Source: Azospirillaceae bacterium (GTDB lineage: Bacteria; Pseudomonadota; Alphaproteobacteria; Azospirillales; Azospirillaceae). Taken from it: a stretch of 64,000 nucleotides of DNA. The DNA is taken from NCBI GenBank assembly GCA_028283825.1, contig JAPWJW010000003.1:1860501-1924500 (forward strand), given 5' to 3'. How positions within the stretch are numbered: the first letter of the stretch is position 1; the number at the start of each line of letters is the position of its first letter. The notes under the pieces were generated by a model that was not told the origin of the DNA, ran no database searches, and worked only from the letters and a program-made list of their open reading frames with translations. Positions 47,439-58,201 of the stretch are shown one piece after another. The position numbers and the translations under genes were made by a program.

Positions 47439-47552
47439 GGACCGGGGGAAATTCAACCGATGCGCGCCTGGACGGGCGCTGGCATCGGGATCACAGTGGC
47501 ACCCAGCGCTGCCCCCTGAGGCGGCGACAAAACAACTGGGAGTGCGCCACCG

Positions 47553-48914
47553 ATGACCGAGAACAGGTCGGACAAGACGTCGCTGGAAACGCCGCCGGGC
47601 TATGCCCCGCTGAATGAGACCACCCTGCCCGGATTCCTGGCCACCGTGCCGGCCCTGGCCGCCCGCCTGGGCGGCAGCCCCGCCGACTGGACGGTACGGG
47701 AAGTGGGCGACGGCAATCTGAACCAGGTGTTCCTGGTTGAGGGGCCGGGCGCCGACGGCCGGCCCGCGGGCCTGTGCGTCAAGCAGTCCCTGCCCTATCT
47801 GCGCCTGGTGGGCGAGGGCTGGCCGCTGGACCTGAACCGCGCCTGGTTCGAGCAGCGGGCCATGGCCCTGCATGCCGCCGGCGCGTCTGGCCGGGCGCCG
47901 GTGCTGCTGCACTACGACCCCACGCTGTACACCATCGTGATGGAGCGCCTGAGCCCCCACATCATCCTGCGGCGGGGCATGGTGCAGGGCATCCGCTATC
48001 CCCGCCTGGCCGATCATGTCAGCGATTACCTGGCCGGTACCCTGTACGCCACCAGCGACCTGGCCCTGCCCGCTACCCGCAAACGCCCGCTGGTGGCATC
48101 TTTCGCCGCCAACGACGCCCTCTGCCGCCTGACGGAGGACGTGATCTTCACCCAGCCCTACATGACCCACCCCCACAACCGCTGGACCAGCCCGCAGCTG
48201 GACACCACGGCCAAGGCGGTGCGGGCCGACGCCGACTGGAAGCTGGCGGCCAGCCGGCTGAAGCTGAAGTTCATGGCGGCGCCCGAAGCGCTGATCCACG
48301 GCGACCTGCACACCGGATCCATCATGGTGACGGAGACGGACACGCGGGTGATCGATCCGGAATTCGCCTTCTTCGGCCCTATGGGCTTCGATGTCGGCGC
48401 CATGATCGGCAATCTGCTGCTGAACTACCTGGCCCAGGACGGGCACGCCACGGAGGAGCATCCGCGCGACGCCTACCAGGACTGGGTGCTGGAAACGGTG
48501 GAGGAGTTGTGGACCCTGTTCCGCGCCAAGTTCCTGCACCTGTGGCGCACCAGCGGTGAGGGCGACGCCTATCCCGCTGCATTGTTCGCCGGGCCCGAAG
48601 GCACCGCCTGCCTGGAAACGGAGCGCCGCGCCTATCTGGACCGGCTGTTCGCCGACGCCCTGGGCTACGCCGGCGCCAAGATCACCCGCCGCATCCTGGG
48701 CTTGGCCCACAACATCGATCTGGAATGGATCGCCGACCCGGACATACGCGCCCTGTCTGAGACCCGCTGCCTGGTCCTGGCCCGGTCGCTGATGGTGGAA
48801 ACCGGCCGCTACCCCACCATCAAGGCGGTGACGGAGGCCGCCCGCCACGTGCGCCGGACCATCACCACGGTGGGGCCGGTGGATAAGCGGGGGTTGGGGC
48901 TGGACGCGATGTAG
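47553..48914 (+). CDS. mtnK: S-methyl-5-thioribose kinase
   Basis: A 453-residue aminoglycoside-phosphotransferase-fold kinase. The N-lobe has VREVGDGNLNQVFLVEG, the catalytic loop LIHGDLHTGSIM near 247 and the metal-binding VIDPEFAFFGPMGFDVG near 266. It phosphorylates methylthioribose from methylthioadenosine breakdown, giving MTR-1-P for MtnA. It follows the aldolase by 192 bases, which include repeat copy E. mtnA is 0.8 kb further on the other strand. Confidence 0.95.
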   Translation: MTENRSDKTSLETPPGYAPLNETTLPGFLATVPALAARLGGSPADWTVREVGDGNLNQVFLVEGPGADGRPAGLCVKQSLPYLRLVGEGWPLDLNRAWFEQRAMALHAAGASGRAPVLLHYDPTLYTIVMERLSPHIILRRGMVQGIRYPRLADHVSDYLAGTLYATSDLALPATRKRPLVASFAANDALCRLTEDVIFTQPYMTHPHNRWTSPQLDTTAKAVRADADWKLAASRLKLKFMAAPEALIHGDLHTGSIMVTETDTRVIDPEFAFFGPMGFDVGAMIGNLLLNYLAQDGHATEEHPRDAYQDWVLETVEELWTLFRAKFLHLWRTSGEGDAYPAALFAGPEGTACLETERRAYLDRLFADALGYAGAKITRRILGLAHNIDLEWIADPDIRALSETRCLVLARSLMVETGRYPTIKAVTEAARHVRRTITTVGPVDKRGLGLDAM

Positions 48915-48945
48915 CACATAGCGGGTGCCAGCATTTGCACAAAAT

Positions 48946-48958
48946 AGAACAATGTTCT
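48946..48958. promoter_or_regulatory. Operator-like palindrome 1 upstream of the HTH-GrlR-like gene
   Basis: AGAACA-A-TGTTCT is a perfect 13-base palindrome. TAGAACAAT here and at 48966 are in direct repeat with 21-base spacing, two helical turns, which suits cooperative binding of a dimeric repressor. Confidence 0.6.
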
Positions 48959-48965
48959 TCTAAGA

Positions 48966-48982
48966 TAGAACAATCTGTTCTA
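48966..48982. promoter_or_regulatory. Operator-like palindrome 2 overlapping the HTH-GrlR-like start region
   Basis: TAGAACA-ATC-TGTTCTA is a perfect 7-bp inverted repeat ending two bases before the first ATG. It leaves no room for a normal ribosome site, so the mRNA may be leaderless or start within this region. Confidence 0.6.
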
Positions 48983-48984
48983 CG

Positions 48985-49557
48985 ATGATGCCCATGAACG
49001 CAGATGACCTTCGATCGCTCCTGAATGAAATTGGCCTTAGTCAGGTCGATCTCGCACACCTCATCGACGTGACGCCCCGGGCAGTAAACCTGTGGATCAC
49101 GGGACAGAGGGAGATCCCCGGTCCAGCTGCTTCCTATTTGCGCCTCCTGGTGTCCCTGCCTCAAAGCATGCGGACGCTGGAGTTGTCACGATTGAAGGAG
49201 GATCAAATGGCGCCTGAGGGAATGTACGGTGTCGCCTTCGCAGGCGTTGACGGAACTGGGCAAGGCGTCCTCGTTGTGAACAATGGGCTTGCCTATGGTT
49301 ACGACGTGGGTGGCGGGAAATACGATGGCAGCTATACGCCGTCGAAATCGCCCGGCCACATCGATCTCCGTCTACGCGTGACCGTGCCCCCGGGCACCTC
49401 ATTGGTGCAAGGCGTGCCACCCCAGCCGATGGAATATTCTTTCGACATCACCTGCACCTTGAAGGCACGTGCGGATACGTTCATCCAAGTCCCGACGCCC
49501 GTGGCCCCAACCCCCGTACAGGCGCATATTCAGTTCCTGCGTGACATTCCAAACTGA
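48985..49557 (+). CDS. HTH regulator fused to a GrlR-like domain
   Basis: A 190-residue protein. Residues 5-45 are an XRE-type helix-turn-helix (LRSLLNEIGLSQVDLAHLIDVTPRAVNLWITGQREIP). From about residue 75 (PEGMYGVAFAGVDGTGQGVLVVNNGLAYGYDVGGGKYDGSYT) it resembles the small beta-barrel of GrlR-type regulators, followed by LRLRVTVPPGT. No ribosome site precedes the ATGs at 48985, 48988 or 48994. GC content is lower than in the neighbours, which hints at transfer. Twin palindromes upstream are probable autoregulatory operators. The target is unknown. Confidence 0.8.
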   Translation: MMPMNADDLRSLLNEIGLSQVDLAHLIDVTPRAVNLWITGQREIPGPAASYLRLLVSLPQSMRTLELSRLKEDQMAPEGMYGVAFAGVDGTGQGVLVVNNGLAYGYDVGGGKYDGSYTPSKSPGHIDLRLRVTVPPGTSLVQGVPPQPMEYSFDITCTLKARADTFIQVPTPVAPTPVQAHIQFLRDIPN

Positions 49558-49704
49558 GCCTTTTCCAGCGCAAGGAGAAGCGCCTCAACACGCGCCATCG
49601 CCTCGGCATGCGGGATACTGGGTGCCGGATCATCCATGGACGCCCGCACCTTCGCCCGAAACCAGCGGTCATGGTCGGCCGCTGGTTTTTCTATTTCAGG
49701 CTCA

Positions 49705-49715
<11 letters not shown>
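49530..49715 (-). CDS. Orphan antitoxin / stability-determinant-like small protein
   Basis: About 61 residues: [36 protein letters not shown]...MARVEALL. The WFRAKV..ASMDDP..SIPH..AM pattern resembles short antitoxins annotated as stability determinants that precede RelE/ParE toxins. No toxin gene follows; instead the convergent HTH-GrlR-like gene overlaps its 3' end by 28 bases. Its ATG overlaps the mtnA stop by 11 bases (or 8 for the second ATG), so it is translationally coupled to mtnA. Confidence 0.72.
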
Positions 49716-50823
<1,108 letters not shown>

Positions 50824-50849
50824 CGGTGTCGCTCCCTTTTTTGTTGTCC

Positions 50850-50979
50850 CTCAGGCGCCGGGCGCGGACATCCGCCCGCTTGGGCTTCCTCAGTTTCCAG
50901 TCCGCTACGCTTCCCGGAAACTTCCGGCGCCCGCAGTCGCGGGCTTCAACGACATGAAGCACAGCTTCATGTCGTTGAA
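50850..50979 (-). repeat. Intergenic repeat copy D (four hairpins)
   Basis: H2 50864-50879 (GCGGAC-ATCC-GCCCGC, one A-C mismatch), H3 50892-50922 (AGTTTCC / GGAAACT), H4 50929-50944 (GCCCGC-AGTC-GCGGGC) and H5 50945-50979, a perfect 16-bp stem TTCAACGACATGAAGC with a three-base loop. H5 differs almost entirely in sequence from other copies yet pairs perfectly. H1 is absent. It lies just before mtnA. Confidence 0.87.
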
Positions 50980-51013
50980 CTTGACCATCCTGGCGACATG
51001 ACGCGCAAACGAC

Positions 51014-51045
51014 AAGGCCCCCGGAACCGGGGTTCCGAGGGCCTT
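51014..51045 (-). terminator. Terminator after infC
   Basis: AAGGCCC...GGAACC and GGTTCC...GGGCCTT form a long stem with small bulges about 35 bases after the infC stop. The T tract is weak, but position and stem strength suit a terminator. Confidence 0.65.
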
Positions 51046-51079
51046 TGACGAAGTCGACTGGATGACCGACCCGGCGCGT

Positions 51080-51616
51080 TTACCGCGGCGCCAGGATCAT
51101 GATCATCTGCTTGCCTTCCAGCTTGGGCATCTGTTCCACCTTGGCCAGATCGTCCAAGAGGTCCTTCACGCGCACAAGCACGTTCATGCCGAGATCCTGG
51201 TGCGCCATTTCACGGCCGCGGAAGCGCATGGTGACCTTCACCTTGTCGCCTTCCTCAAGGAAGCGGCGGGCGGCACGCATCTTCACATCGTAGTCGTTGT
51301 CGTCGATGTTCGGACGCAGCTTGATCTCTTTGACTTCGATGATCTTCTGCTTCTTCCGCGCCTCGGCGGCCTTCTTCTGCGCCTCGTACTTGAACTTGCC
51401 GTAGTCGAGGATTTTGCAGACGGGCGGCTCGGCGTTCGGCGAAACCTCGACCAAGTCGAGGCCGGCCTCTTCGGCGGCGATCAGCGCATCGCGCAGTGTA
51501 ACGACACCAACCATCTCGCCTTCGGCGTCGATGAGGCGGACGGAACGAGCGTTGATCTCCCGATTGACGCGGGGGCCCTCACGGGTGGGGGCCGATTCTT
51601 GGGTGGGCCTGGCTAT
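51080..51616 (-). CDS. infC: Translation initiation factor IF-3, apparent AUA start
   Basis: The full protein is 178 residues. The first ATG in frame (51514) would cut off the conserved N-terminal domain. Upstream, the frame stays open and reads (M)[32 protein letters not shown], the IF-3 N-terminus, beginning at ATA at 51616 with GGGAGAAGG five bases before it. IF-3 rejects non-AUG starts, and rare start codons (AUU in E. coli) let it limit its own synthesis; AUA here would act the same way. The C-terminal domain has [16 protein letters not shown] and [16 protein letters not shown]. It follows thrS, without rpmI-rplT. Confidence 0.95.
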   Translation of the reverse strand: MARPTQESAPTREGPRVNREINARSVRLIDAEGEMVGVVTLRDALIAAEEAGLDLVEVSPNAEPPVCKILDYGKFKYEAQKKAAEARKKQKIIEVKEIKLRPNIDDNDYDVKMRAARRFLEEGDKVKVTMRFRGREMAHQDLGMNVLVRVKDLLDDLAKVEQMPKLEGKQMIMILAPR

Positions 51617-51790
51617 GGAACCTTCTCCCTGGTTTACAGTGGCCGCCGGATGGTTCGGGCCCCGGTCGGGGCGGGCGGCATCACCGGTTCGAAAAAGACG
51701 TAGAAGAGTACTTGTAAGAAAAGACGGGGCGGCGCAACTGCGGATTTGGCTTACCGGCCCCGTCCAACGCTGGTCAGACCATAATTATCC

Positions 51791-53779
51791 TCAGAACGCG
51801 GTGTCCGTCACTCCCCCCGAAGGGACAGGGGCTTGCGCTTCCTGGCTAAGCGCCGCCACGGCGTCGTCCAGCGACATCAGTTCCTGGTCCTTGCCGCCCA
51901 GGCGACGTAGGGCCACGGTGCGGTTCTCCGCCTCGCGCCCGCCGACCACCACCATGACCGGCACCTTGGCCAGCGAATGCTCGCGGACCTTCAGGTTGAT
52001 CTTCTCATTGCGGATGTCGGTTTCGACCCGCAGGCCGGCCCGGCGCAACGTGGCCGCCACTTCCTTGGCATAGTCGTCGGCATCCGAAACGATGGTGGCC
52101 ACCACCGCCTGCACCGGCGCCAGCCACAGCGGGAACTTGCCGGCGTAATGCTCGATCAGCATGCCGATGAAACGCTCCAGCGAGCCCAGGATGGCCCGGT
52201 GCAGCATCACCGGCCGGTGCCGCTGGCTGTCCGCCCCGATGTAGGAGATGTCCAGCCGTTCCGGCAGGACAGCATCATACTGAAGCGTGCCGCACTGCCA
52301 GGTGCGGCCGATGGCGTCGGTCAGGTGGAATTCCACCTTGGGGCCGTAGAAGGCCCCCTCCTCCGGCAGTTCCTCGAACGGCAGGCCGGCGGCGTTCAGC
52401 GCGTCGCGCAGCGCCGTCTCGGCCATGTCCCAGGTCTCGTCGGAACCGGCGCGGACCGGCGGACGCAGCGCCAGCTTCACGTCGATCTTCTCAAAGCCCA
52501 GTTCCTGGTACACGCCCAGCTGCAGCTTGAAATACTCGGCCGCTTCCGACGCCGCCTGTTCGGGCGTGCAGAAGATGTGGGCGTCGTCCTGGGTGAAGGC
52601 GCGGACGCGCAGGATGCCGTGCAGCGCGCCCGAGGGCTCGTTGCGGTGGCAGGCGCCGAATTCCGCCATGCGCAGCGGCAGGTCGCGGTAGCTTTTCAGG
52701 CCCTGGCGGAAGATCTGGGCGTGGGCCGGGCAGTTCATGGGCTTCACCCCTAAGAACTTCTCATGCCCCTCGGCATCCACCGACTCCCGGATCTTGAACA
52801 TGTTGTCGCCATACATGTCCCAGTGGCCCGACGCCTTGAACAGGCTGCTGTCGTACAGCTGCGGCGTGCGCACCTCGACATAGTCGGCGGCGCGCAGCTT
52901 GGCCCGGATGTAGTTTTCCAGCGTGCGGTACAGGGTCCAGCCCTTGGCGTGCCAGAAGACGCTGCCCGCCGCCTCTTCCTGCAGATGGAACAGGTCCATC
53001 TCGCGGCCCAGCTTGCGATGGTCGCGCTTTTCCGCTTCCTCGATCTGGTGCAGGTGTTCCGCCAGCTCCTTCTCCGTCCGCCAGGCGGTGCCGTAGATGC
53101 GCTGGAGCATGGGGTTGCGGCTGTCGCCGCGCCAATAGGCGCCCGCCACCTTCATCAGCTTGAAGGCGTGGCCGACCTTGGAGGTGGACGGCAGGTGGGG
53201 GCCGCGGCAGAGGTCGTACCAGTCGCCCTGGCGATAGATGGTGATCTTCTCGCCCGCCGGGATGTCGCCGATGATCTCGGCCTTGTAATGCTCACCGATC
53301 GACTTGAAGTGGGCGATGGCCTCGTCCCGGTCCCATTCCTCACGGGTGAAGGGGCGGTCGGCGTCCACGATCTCGTGCATGCGCTTCTCGATCTTCACCA
53401 GATCGTCGGGCGTGAACGGCTCGGCGCGCGCGAAGTCGTAGTAGAAGCCGGTGGCGATGGACGGGCCGATGGTCACCTGGGTGCCGGGGTACAGCTGCTG
53501 CACCGCCTCGGCCAGGATGTGGGCGCTGTCGTGGCGGATCAGTTCCAGGGCGTAGGGCGCGTCGCGCGTCAGGATCGCGACCTTGGCGTCGGCCAGGATG
53601 GGACGCGTCAGATCCCATTCCGCCCCGTCCACCGTCACGGCCAGGGCGGCCTTCGCCAGGCTCTTGGAGATCGACTGCGCGATTTCCAAGCCAGTGACGC
53701 CCACCGCGTAAGTTCGCACGTTGCCATCGGGCAACGTGATCGCGATCTGGGGCTGGTCAAGGTTTTCAGCGGTCGTCAT
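51791..53779 (-). CDS. thrS: Threonine-tRNA ligase
   Basis: A 662-residue class II synthetase. Domains in order: TGS ([24 protein letters not shown]), the editing domain with its HxxxH motif ([18 protein letters not shown]), the catalytic core (motif 2 [47 protein letters not shown] region) and the anticodon-binding C-terminus ([23 protein letters not shown]). The ATG at 53779 gives the family N-terminus. It precedes infC, as in many bacteria. Confidence 0.98.
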   Translation of the reverse strand: MTTAENLDQPQIAITLPDGNVRTYAVGVTGLEIAQSISKSLAKAALAVTVDGAEWDLTRPILADAKVAILTRDAPYALELIRHDSAHILAEAVQQLYPGTQVTIGPSIATGFYYDFARAEPFTPDDLVKIEKRMHEIVDADRPFTREEWDRDEAIAHFKSIGEHYKAEIIGDIPAGEKITIYRQGDWYDLCRGPHLPSTSKVGHAFKLMKVAGAYWRGDSRNPMLQRIYGTAWRTEKELAEHLHQIEEAEKRDHRKLGREMDLFHLQEEAAGSVFWHAKGWTLYRTLENYIRAKLRAADYVEVRTPQLYDSSLFKASGHWDMYGDNMFKIRESVDAEGHEKFLGVKPMNCPAHAQIFRQGLKSYRDLPLRMAEFGACHRNEPSGALHGILRVRAFTQDDAHIFCTPEQAASEAAEYFKLQLGVYQELGFEKIDVKLALRPPVRAGSDETWDMAETALRDALNAAGLPFEELPEEGAFYGPKVEFHLTDAIGRTWQCGTLQYDAVLPERLDISYIGADSQRHRPVMLHRAILGSLERFIGMLIEHYAGKFPLWLAPVQAVVATIVSDADDYAKEVAATLRRAGLRVETDIRNEKINLKVREHSLAKVPVMVVVGGREAENRTVALRRLGGKDQELMSLDDAVAALSQEAQAPVPSGGVTDTAF

Positions 53780-53939
53780 GGCGTTCAGGGTTTGTCCAAA
53801 TTGAGGAAGGGCGACTTTGGGTAGCGGGGGCGGAACTGTCAAGGCCCGGGCCCGGGGGTAAGCCGGCTGGTGAGGCTGTGGGGCCGCATGGCTGTGTCCC
53901 TCAGGGCACAGCGGTACGCAACATTGGAACAAAACACCT

Positions 53940-54929
53940 TCAGAACAGCATGCCGCCGCCTTCGGGCGCGTCCTCCAGGGCCGTGTCGCCGGGGGCCACG
54001 TCCGGCGTAGCGCGCAGGCGCAGGGCGCTTTCCACCGCGTCCACGTCCAGATCGCCCAGGTCCAGGCTTTTGATCCAGGCCGCGTCCGGCCCCCAGGGGG
54101 CGGAGCGGGCGGGATCGGTGTGATGCGACATCAGCATCAGGGTCGGGCAGCCCAGGGCCGCCGTCAGGAAGATGGGGCCGGTGTCGTTGCCGACGGCACC
54201 CCGCGCCAGACGCGCCAGCCCGCCCAACTGGCCCAGGCTGGTGCGGCCCACCAGGTCCACCGCCCACGGACAATCCTTGACGATGGCGCGGGCGGCATCG
54301 CCGTCGGCGTCCGTGCCCACCACCACCGGCACCAGGCCGCGATCAGTGAGGCGGCGGCCCAGGGCGGCGTAGCGTTCCGCCGGCCAGCGCTTGTGCGGCA
54401 GATGGGGGGAGCATCCCGGCACCAACAGGACGAACGGCCCCTCGGGCGCCAATGCTGAAACATCGCCGTCCAGCCAGCCCAGATCGGCCGGCCCGGTGTC
54501 CGCCACGCCGGCGGCATCCAGCTGAAGGCGGTAACGGTCGTGGTTGTGCAGACCCGCCACCGGGGGCAGCGGAAAGGCGGCCCCCTTGGCGGCACCGGAC
54601 CACAGGGGGCGTTTCCCCGGGCCCATCAGCCAGAAATAGCGCGCCGTGCGCGGCTTGTTCTGCAAATCATAGATGTGGTCGAAACCCGCCCGGCGCAAGC
54701 GGGCCCGCATGCGCAGGTAGGCCAGCGGCGACGCGCTGCGCGCATCGTCCCACACCTCATCGAACCAGGGCATGGCCCGGCCGAAGCCGGTGAAGGCGGT
54801 GCCGGTCAACAGGGTGATGGAAGCGTCGGGATGCCGGTGGCGGATGGACTGGAAGGCGTCGAAGCACTGCACCAGGTCGCCCAGGGCACCCAGGCGGATG
54901 ACCAGGACGCGGCCGCCCTGCGCCGTCAC
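53940..54929 (-). CDS. Glycosyltransferase family 9 (heptosyltransferase-like)
   Basis: A 329-residue GT-B protein. It begins [36 protein letters not shown], the ADP-heptose-transferase pattern, and ends with [22 protein letters not shown], the nucleotide-sugar site. It probably adds heptose in the LPS core. The start is GTG at 54929, overlapping the stop of the upstream glycosyltransferase (GTGA). The two form an LPS-type pair. Confidence 0.92.
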   Translation of the reverse strand: MTAQGGRVLVIRLGALGDLVQCFDAFQSIRHRHPDASITLLTGTAFTGFGRAMPWFDEVWDDARSASPLAYLRMRARLRRAGFDHIYDLQNKPRTARYFWLMGPGKRPLWSGAAKGAAFPLPPVAGLHNHDRYRLQLDAAGVADTGPADLGWLDGDVSALAPEGPFVLLVPGCSPHLPHKRWPAERYAALGRRLTDRGLVPVVVGTDADGDAARAIVKDCPWAVDLVGRTSLGQLGGLARLARGAVGNDTGPIFLTAALGCPTLMLMSHHTDPARSAPWGPDAAWIKSLDLGDLDVDAVESALRLRATPDVAPGDTALEDAPEGGGMLF

Positions 54930-56221
54930 GAACGCGCCTTGCGATAGGCGGCCATGCCGGTGGTGGCGCGCAGGTGCAGCAGCTCGGCATAAACCGCCAG
55001 CGTGCTGTCGCACATGCGTTCGCGGGTGTAGTTGGCCAGCACGAAGCGGCGGGCGTCGGCGGCCAGGGCGCGGCGCTGCAAGGCGTCCAGGTTCAGCGCC
55101 TCACCGATGGCGGCGGCCATGGTGGCGGGGTCGTTTGGGGGCACCACCAGGCCGGTTTCACCATCCACCACGGTTTCCTCAACCGCGCCATGGTTGGTGA
55201 CGATGACCGGCTTGCCCATGGCCTGGGCCTCCACGATCACGCGGCCGAAGGCCTCGGGCCGGGACGACGCGCTGACCACCACATCGGACAGCAGGTAGGC
55301 GGCCGCCATGTCGTTGCAATGGTCGGCGATGGTCACCTGGCCTTCCAGGCCCAGAGCCCGGATGCGGGCGACCAGTTCGGCGCGGTATTCGGTGCGGCCC
55401 TGGTCCGACCCCACCAGCACGGCGCGCACGTCGTCGCGCTTCAGCAGGGCGATGGCCTCGATCAGGTCCAACTGGCCCTTCCAGCGGGTCAGGCGGCCGG
55501 GCAGCAGGACGATACGCTGGTCTTCCGGCAGGCGCCAGTCGCGCGCCAGCTTGATCAGGCGTTCCTGGCTGACCCGGTCGGGGTCCAGGTTCAGGGTGTC
55601 GACGCCGCGCGGGATGGTGCGCAGGCGGTCTGGCCCCACGCCGTAGTTGGCGGCCACATGGTCGGCCACGAAGCGCGACACGGCGATGACCCGGTCGCCC
55701 CGGCCCATGACGCTGTTGTAGCGGCGCTTCAGCTTGCCCTTGAAACCGTACGGCGCGTGGAAGGTGGTGACGAAGGGGATGCCGGTGCGGCGTGCCGCGA
55801 TCCAGGCGCTCCACGCCGGCGCGCGCGAGCGGGCATGGATGATGTCCACGCCGCGCGTGCGGATGATCTCTTCCAGCTTGGCGGCGTTGCGCCAGATGGT
55901 GAAGGGGTTCTTGGACGCCAGCGGCAGGGTGATGTGTTCCGCCTTGTAGCGTTCCAGTTCGCGCGCCATGGGCCCGCCGCCTGACGCCACCAGGGCCGTG
56001 CCGCCGGCGCGCATGAGGGCCGCCGCCATGTCGACGCAACCCCGCTCCGCCCCGCCGGTCACCAGGCTGGGGATGACCTGCAGCACCACGGGCCGCCCGC
56101 CGCCGAACCACCCCGCCGCTGCCGTCGTGGCACCATCGGGAATGGACCCGTCGGGCGGGGTCCCGGCATTGCCGGTGTCGATTGAGGCCGTTAGGGTGCC
56201 GGATGTGTGGGGGAGCGTCAT
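54926..56221 (-). CDS. Glycosyltransferase family 4
   Basis: A 431-residue GT-B enzyme. The N-lobe has VLQVIPSLVTGGAERGCVDMAAAL near residues 46-69; the donor site has LPGRLTRWKGQLDLIEAIALL and SSRPEAFGRVIVEAQAMGKPVIVTNHGAVEETV with the EX7E motif of this family. It probably builds a surface polysaccharide or LPS core. The first 40 residues are unstructured. Its start is divergent from the hydrolase gene at 56237 with 15 bases between, so both promoters overlap the coding starts. Confidence 0.92.
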   Translation of the reverse strand: MTLPHTSGTLTASIDTGNAGTPPDGSIPDGATTAAAGWFGGGRPVVLQVIPSLVTGGAERGCVDMAAALMRAGGTALVASGGGPMARELERYKAEHITLPLASKNPFTIWRNAAKLEEIIRTRGVDIIHARSRAPAWSAWIAARRTGIPFVTTFHAPYGFKGKLKRRYNSVMGRGDRVIAVSRFVADHVAANYGVGPDRLRTIPRGVDTLNLDPDRVSQERLIKLARDWRLPEDQRIVLLPGRLTRWKGQLDLIEAIALLKRDDVRAVLVGSDQGRTEYRAELVARIRALGLEGQVTIADHCNDMAAAYLLSDVVVSASSRPEAFGRVIVEAQAMGKPVIVTNHGAVEETVVDGETGLVVPPNDPATMAAAIGEALNLDALQRRALAADARRFVLANYTRERMCDSTLAVYAELLHLRATTGMAAYRKARS

Positions 56222-56236
56222 CTGGGGAAGGCAAGC

Positions 56237-56998
56237 ATGGCGGATACGTCGATACATAGCGTACAGCGGGGGGCCGCCACCATAGCCTATCGACGCACGC
56301 TCGGCCGTGGCCCCGGAATTGTCTTCCTGGGTGGGCTGAAGTCCGACATGACGGGAGCCAAAGCCACCACCCTGGAGGCCTACGCCCAGGCCCGGGGGCA
56401 TGCCTTCGTCCGTTTCGACTACCAGGGCCACGGGGCGTCCAGCGGCGACTTCCGCGACGGCACCATCGGCACCTGGGCCGAAGACGCGATCGCCGTGCTG
56501 GACACGGTGACCGAGGGGCCGCAAATCCTGGTGGGGTCCAGCATGGGCGGCTGGATCATGCTGCTAGCCGCCAGGGCACGGCTGGGCCGCGTGCACGCCC
56601 TGGTGGGCATCGCCCCGGCACCTGACTTCACCGAACGCCTGATGTGGGCGCGCATGGATCCGGAAGCGCGCGCCGCCCTGGTGCGCGACGGTGAATGGCG
56701 CCAGCCCTCGCTGTACGACGATGCGGGTTACCCCATCACCCGCACGCTGATCGAGGATGGCCGGCGCCACCTGCTGCTGGACAGCCCACTGGAATTGCCG
56801 GTGCCCGTGCGCCTGATCCACGGCCAGCGCGACGCGGACGTGCCGTGGCGAACCAGCCTGGATTTGGCGGCCACCCTGTCGCACGACGACGTGCGCGTCA
56901 CCCTGGTGAAGGACGGTGACCACCGCCTGTCCCGCCCCCAGGATTTGGACCTGATCGCCGCCACGGTGGGCGCGTTGCTGGAGACCACGCCATGCTGA
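56237..56998 (+). CDS. Alpha/beta hydrolase (ABHD10-like)
   Basis: A 253-residue alpha/beta hydrolase. The nucleophile is Ser in VGSSMGGW near 105, the acid Asp in IHGQRDADVPW near 199 and the His in KDGDHRLSRPQDL near 230. FLGGLKSDMTGAKA and RFDYQGHGASSGDF form the oxyanion side. It resembles ABHD10-type thioesterases. GGGGAAGG precedes the ATG at 56237. It overlaps the next gene by seven bases. Confidence 0.9.
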   Translation: MADTSIHSVQRGAATIAYRRTLGRGPGIVFLGGLKSDMTGAKATTLEAYAQARGHAFVRFDYQGHGASSGDFRDGTIGTWAEDAIAVLDTVTEGPQILVGSSMGGWIMLLAARARLGRVHALVGIAPAPDFTERLMWARMDPEARAALVRDGEWRQPSLYDDAGYPITRTLIEDGRRHLLLDSPLELPVPVRLIHGQRDADVPWRTSLDLAATLSHDDVRVTLVKDGDHRLSRPQDLDLIAATVGALLETTPC

Positions 56999-58062
56999 AC
57001 CGCCGCCATCTGCTGCTGGCCGGTGCCGCCCTGCCCCTGGCCGCGTCCTTTCCGGCGGTCGCCAAGGGCAACCCCGACGCCATCATCGACGCCTATGTCC
57101 GGGACACCGGCTTCCAGGGTGTGGTCATGCTGGGTCGCAACGGACATGCCGACTACACCCGGGTCATCGGCTTCGCGGATATCGAGGCGGGGGTGCCGGC
57201 CAAGGCCGATACGCTCTACGGCATCGCCTCCATCTCCAAATGGCTGACCAGCGTGACGGTGCTGAAGCTGGTGGAACGGGGGCTGCTGGATCTGGACGCC
57301 CCCATCACCAAGGCGCTGCCGGACTATCGCGCCGACACCGGCGCCAAGGTCAGCCTGCGCCGCCTGCTGTGCAACGCCAGCGGCGTGCCCAACCTGTTCA
57401 CGTCCGCCATCAAGGCCGATCCCGCCCTGTTCCGCACCCCGCTGACGACGGCGGAGGCGGTATCAAAGTTCTGTCTGGGCGACCTGGCGTTCGAGCCCGG
57501 GACCAGGTTCGACTACGCCCTGACCAACTGGATCCTGGTGGTGGCCATGGTGGAGCGGGTGACCGGCCTGCCCTTCCAGGCGGCGGTGCGGTCCATCACC
57601 CTGGAACCGTTGGGCCTGGCCGCGACATCGGCCACCGACGCGGCGTTCGCCGCGGCCGCCGCCTCATACCGCACGGTGACGCCGCCGGAACGCTGGCCCA
57701 ATGACCGCCAGGCCTATATGGCGGCGGCCGGCGGTTACTTCAGCACGGCCCCCGACCTGATGCGCGCGGCCCACCTGATCTTCGACACGGGCTTCCTGAC
57801 GCCCGCGTCGCGCCGCCAGCTGACGACGGTGGAGGTTCCGAGCGAATCCTACGCCCTGGGCGGCAGGGTGCGGACCCTGTCCATCGACGGCAAGACAGTG
57901 CCCGCCGGGTGGGAGACGGGCCGGACGGCCGGCTATCGTTCCGTCCTGGGGCATCGCCTGGACGGCAAGCGGACGGTGGTCATCCTGAACAACACCGGCC
58001 TGTCGCAGAAAACCATGGACCAGTTCGCCGACGCCCTGCTGGGTGCGGCACCACGGACATGA
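56992..58062 (+). CDS. Beta-lactamase-fold serine hydrolase
   Basis: A 356-residue protein with an N-terminal export signal (NRRHLLLAGAALPLAASFPAVAKG) and a class C beta-lactamase/PBP-like domain. SxxK is ISKW-type (SISK) near 81-84, YxN is FDYALTN near 174-180, and a GH-type stretch VLGHRLDGK lies near 322. It may be a D,D-peptidase or esterase in the periplasm; not a proven lactamase. It overlaps the hydrolase gene, and repeat copy H starts right after its stop. Confidence 0.9.
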   Translation: MLNRRHLLLAGAALPLAASFPAVAKGNPDAIIDAYVRDTGFQGVVMLGRNGHADYTRVIGFADIEAGVPAKADTLYGIASISKWLTSVTVLKLVERGLLDLDAPITKALPDYRADTGAKVSLRRLLCNASGVPNLFTSAIKADPALFRTPLTTAEAVSKFCLGDLAFEPGTRFDYALTNWILVVAMVERVTGLPFQAAVRSITLEPLGLAATSATDAAFAAAAASYRTVTPPERWPNDRQAYMAAAGGYFSTAPDLMRAAHLIFDTGFLTPASRRQLTTVEVPSESYALGGRVRTLSIDGKTVPAGWETGRTAGYRSVLGHRLDGKRTVVILNNTGLSQKTMDQFADALLGAAPRT

Positions 58063-58193
58063 GGCGCCACGAAATTCAGTTCGCGCCGTTATAGCCCGCG
58101 ACTGCGGGCACCGGAGATTTTTGGGGAGCCGAAGGCGGACTGAAAATCGAGGACAAGGCAAGGGCCCGGATGGGCCCGCCCGCCGTCTGAGGG
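58063..58193 (+). repeat. Intergenic repeat copy H (four hairpins)
   Basis: H5 58063-58087 (GGCGC / GCGCC with a bulge, then GAA / TTC), TA, H4 58094-58109 (GCCCGC-GACT-GCGGGC), H3 58116-58148 (GATTTT / AAAATC), H2 58162-58177 (GGGCCC-GGAT-GGGCCC), then GTCTGAGGG. It fills the whole space between two convergent stop codons, starting at the base after one stop and ending eight bases before the other. Confidence 0.87.
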
Positions 58194-58201
58194 AACGCGA
58201 A

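Noticed and set aside
48940-48985. LexA box upstream of the HTH-GrlR-like gene
   Set aside because: GAAC and GTTC are present, but the spacings (three and five bases) match neither the Gram-positive box nor the alphaproteobacterial GTTC-n7-GTTC form; autoregulatory operators fit better.
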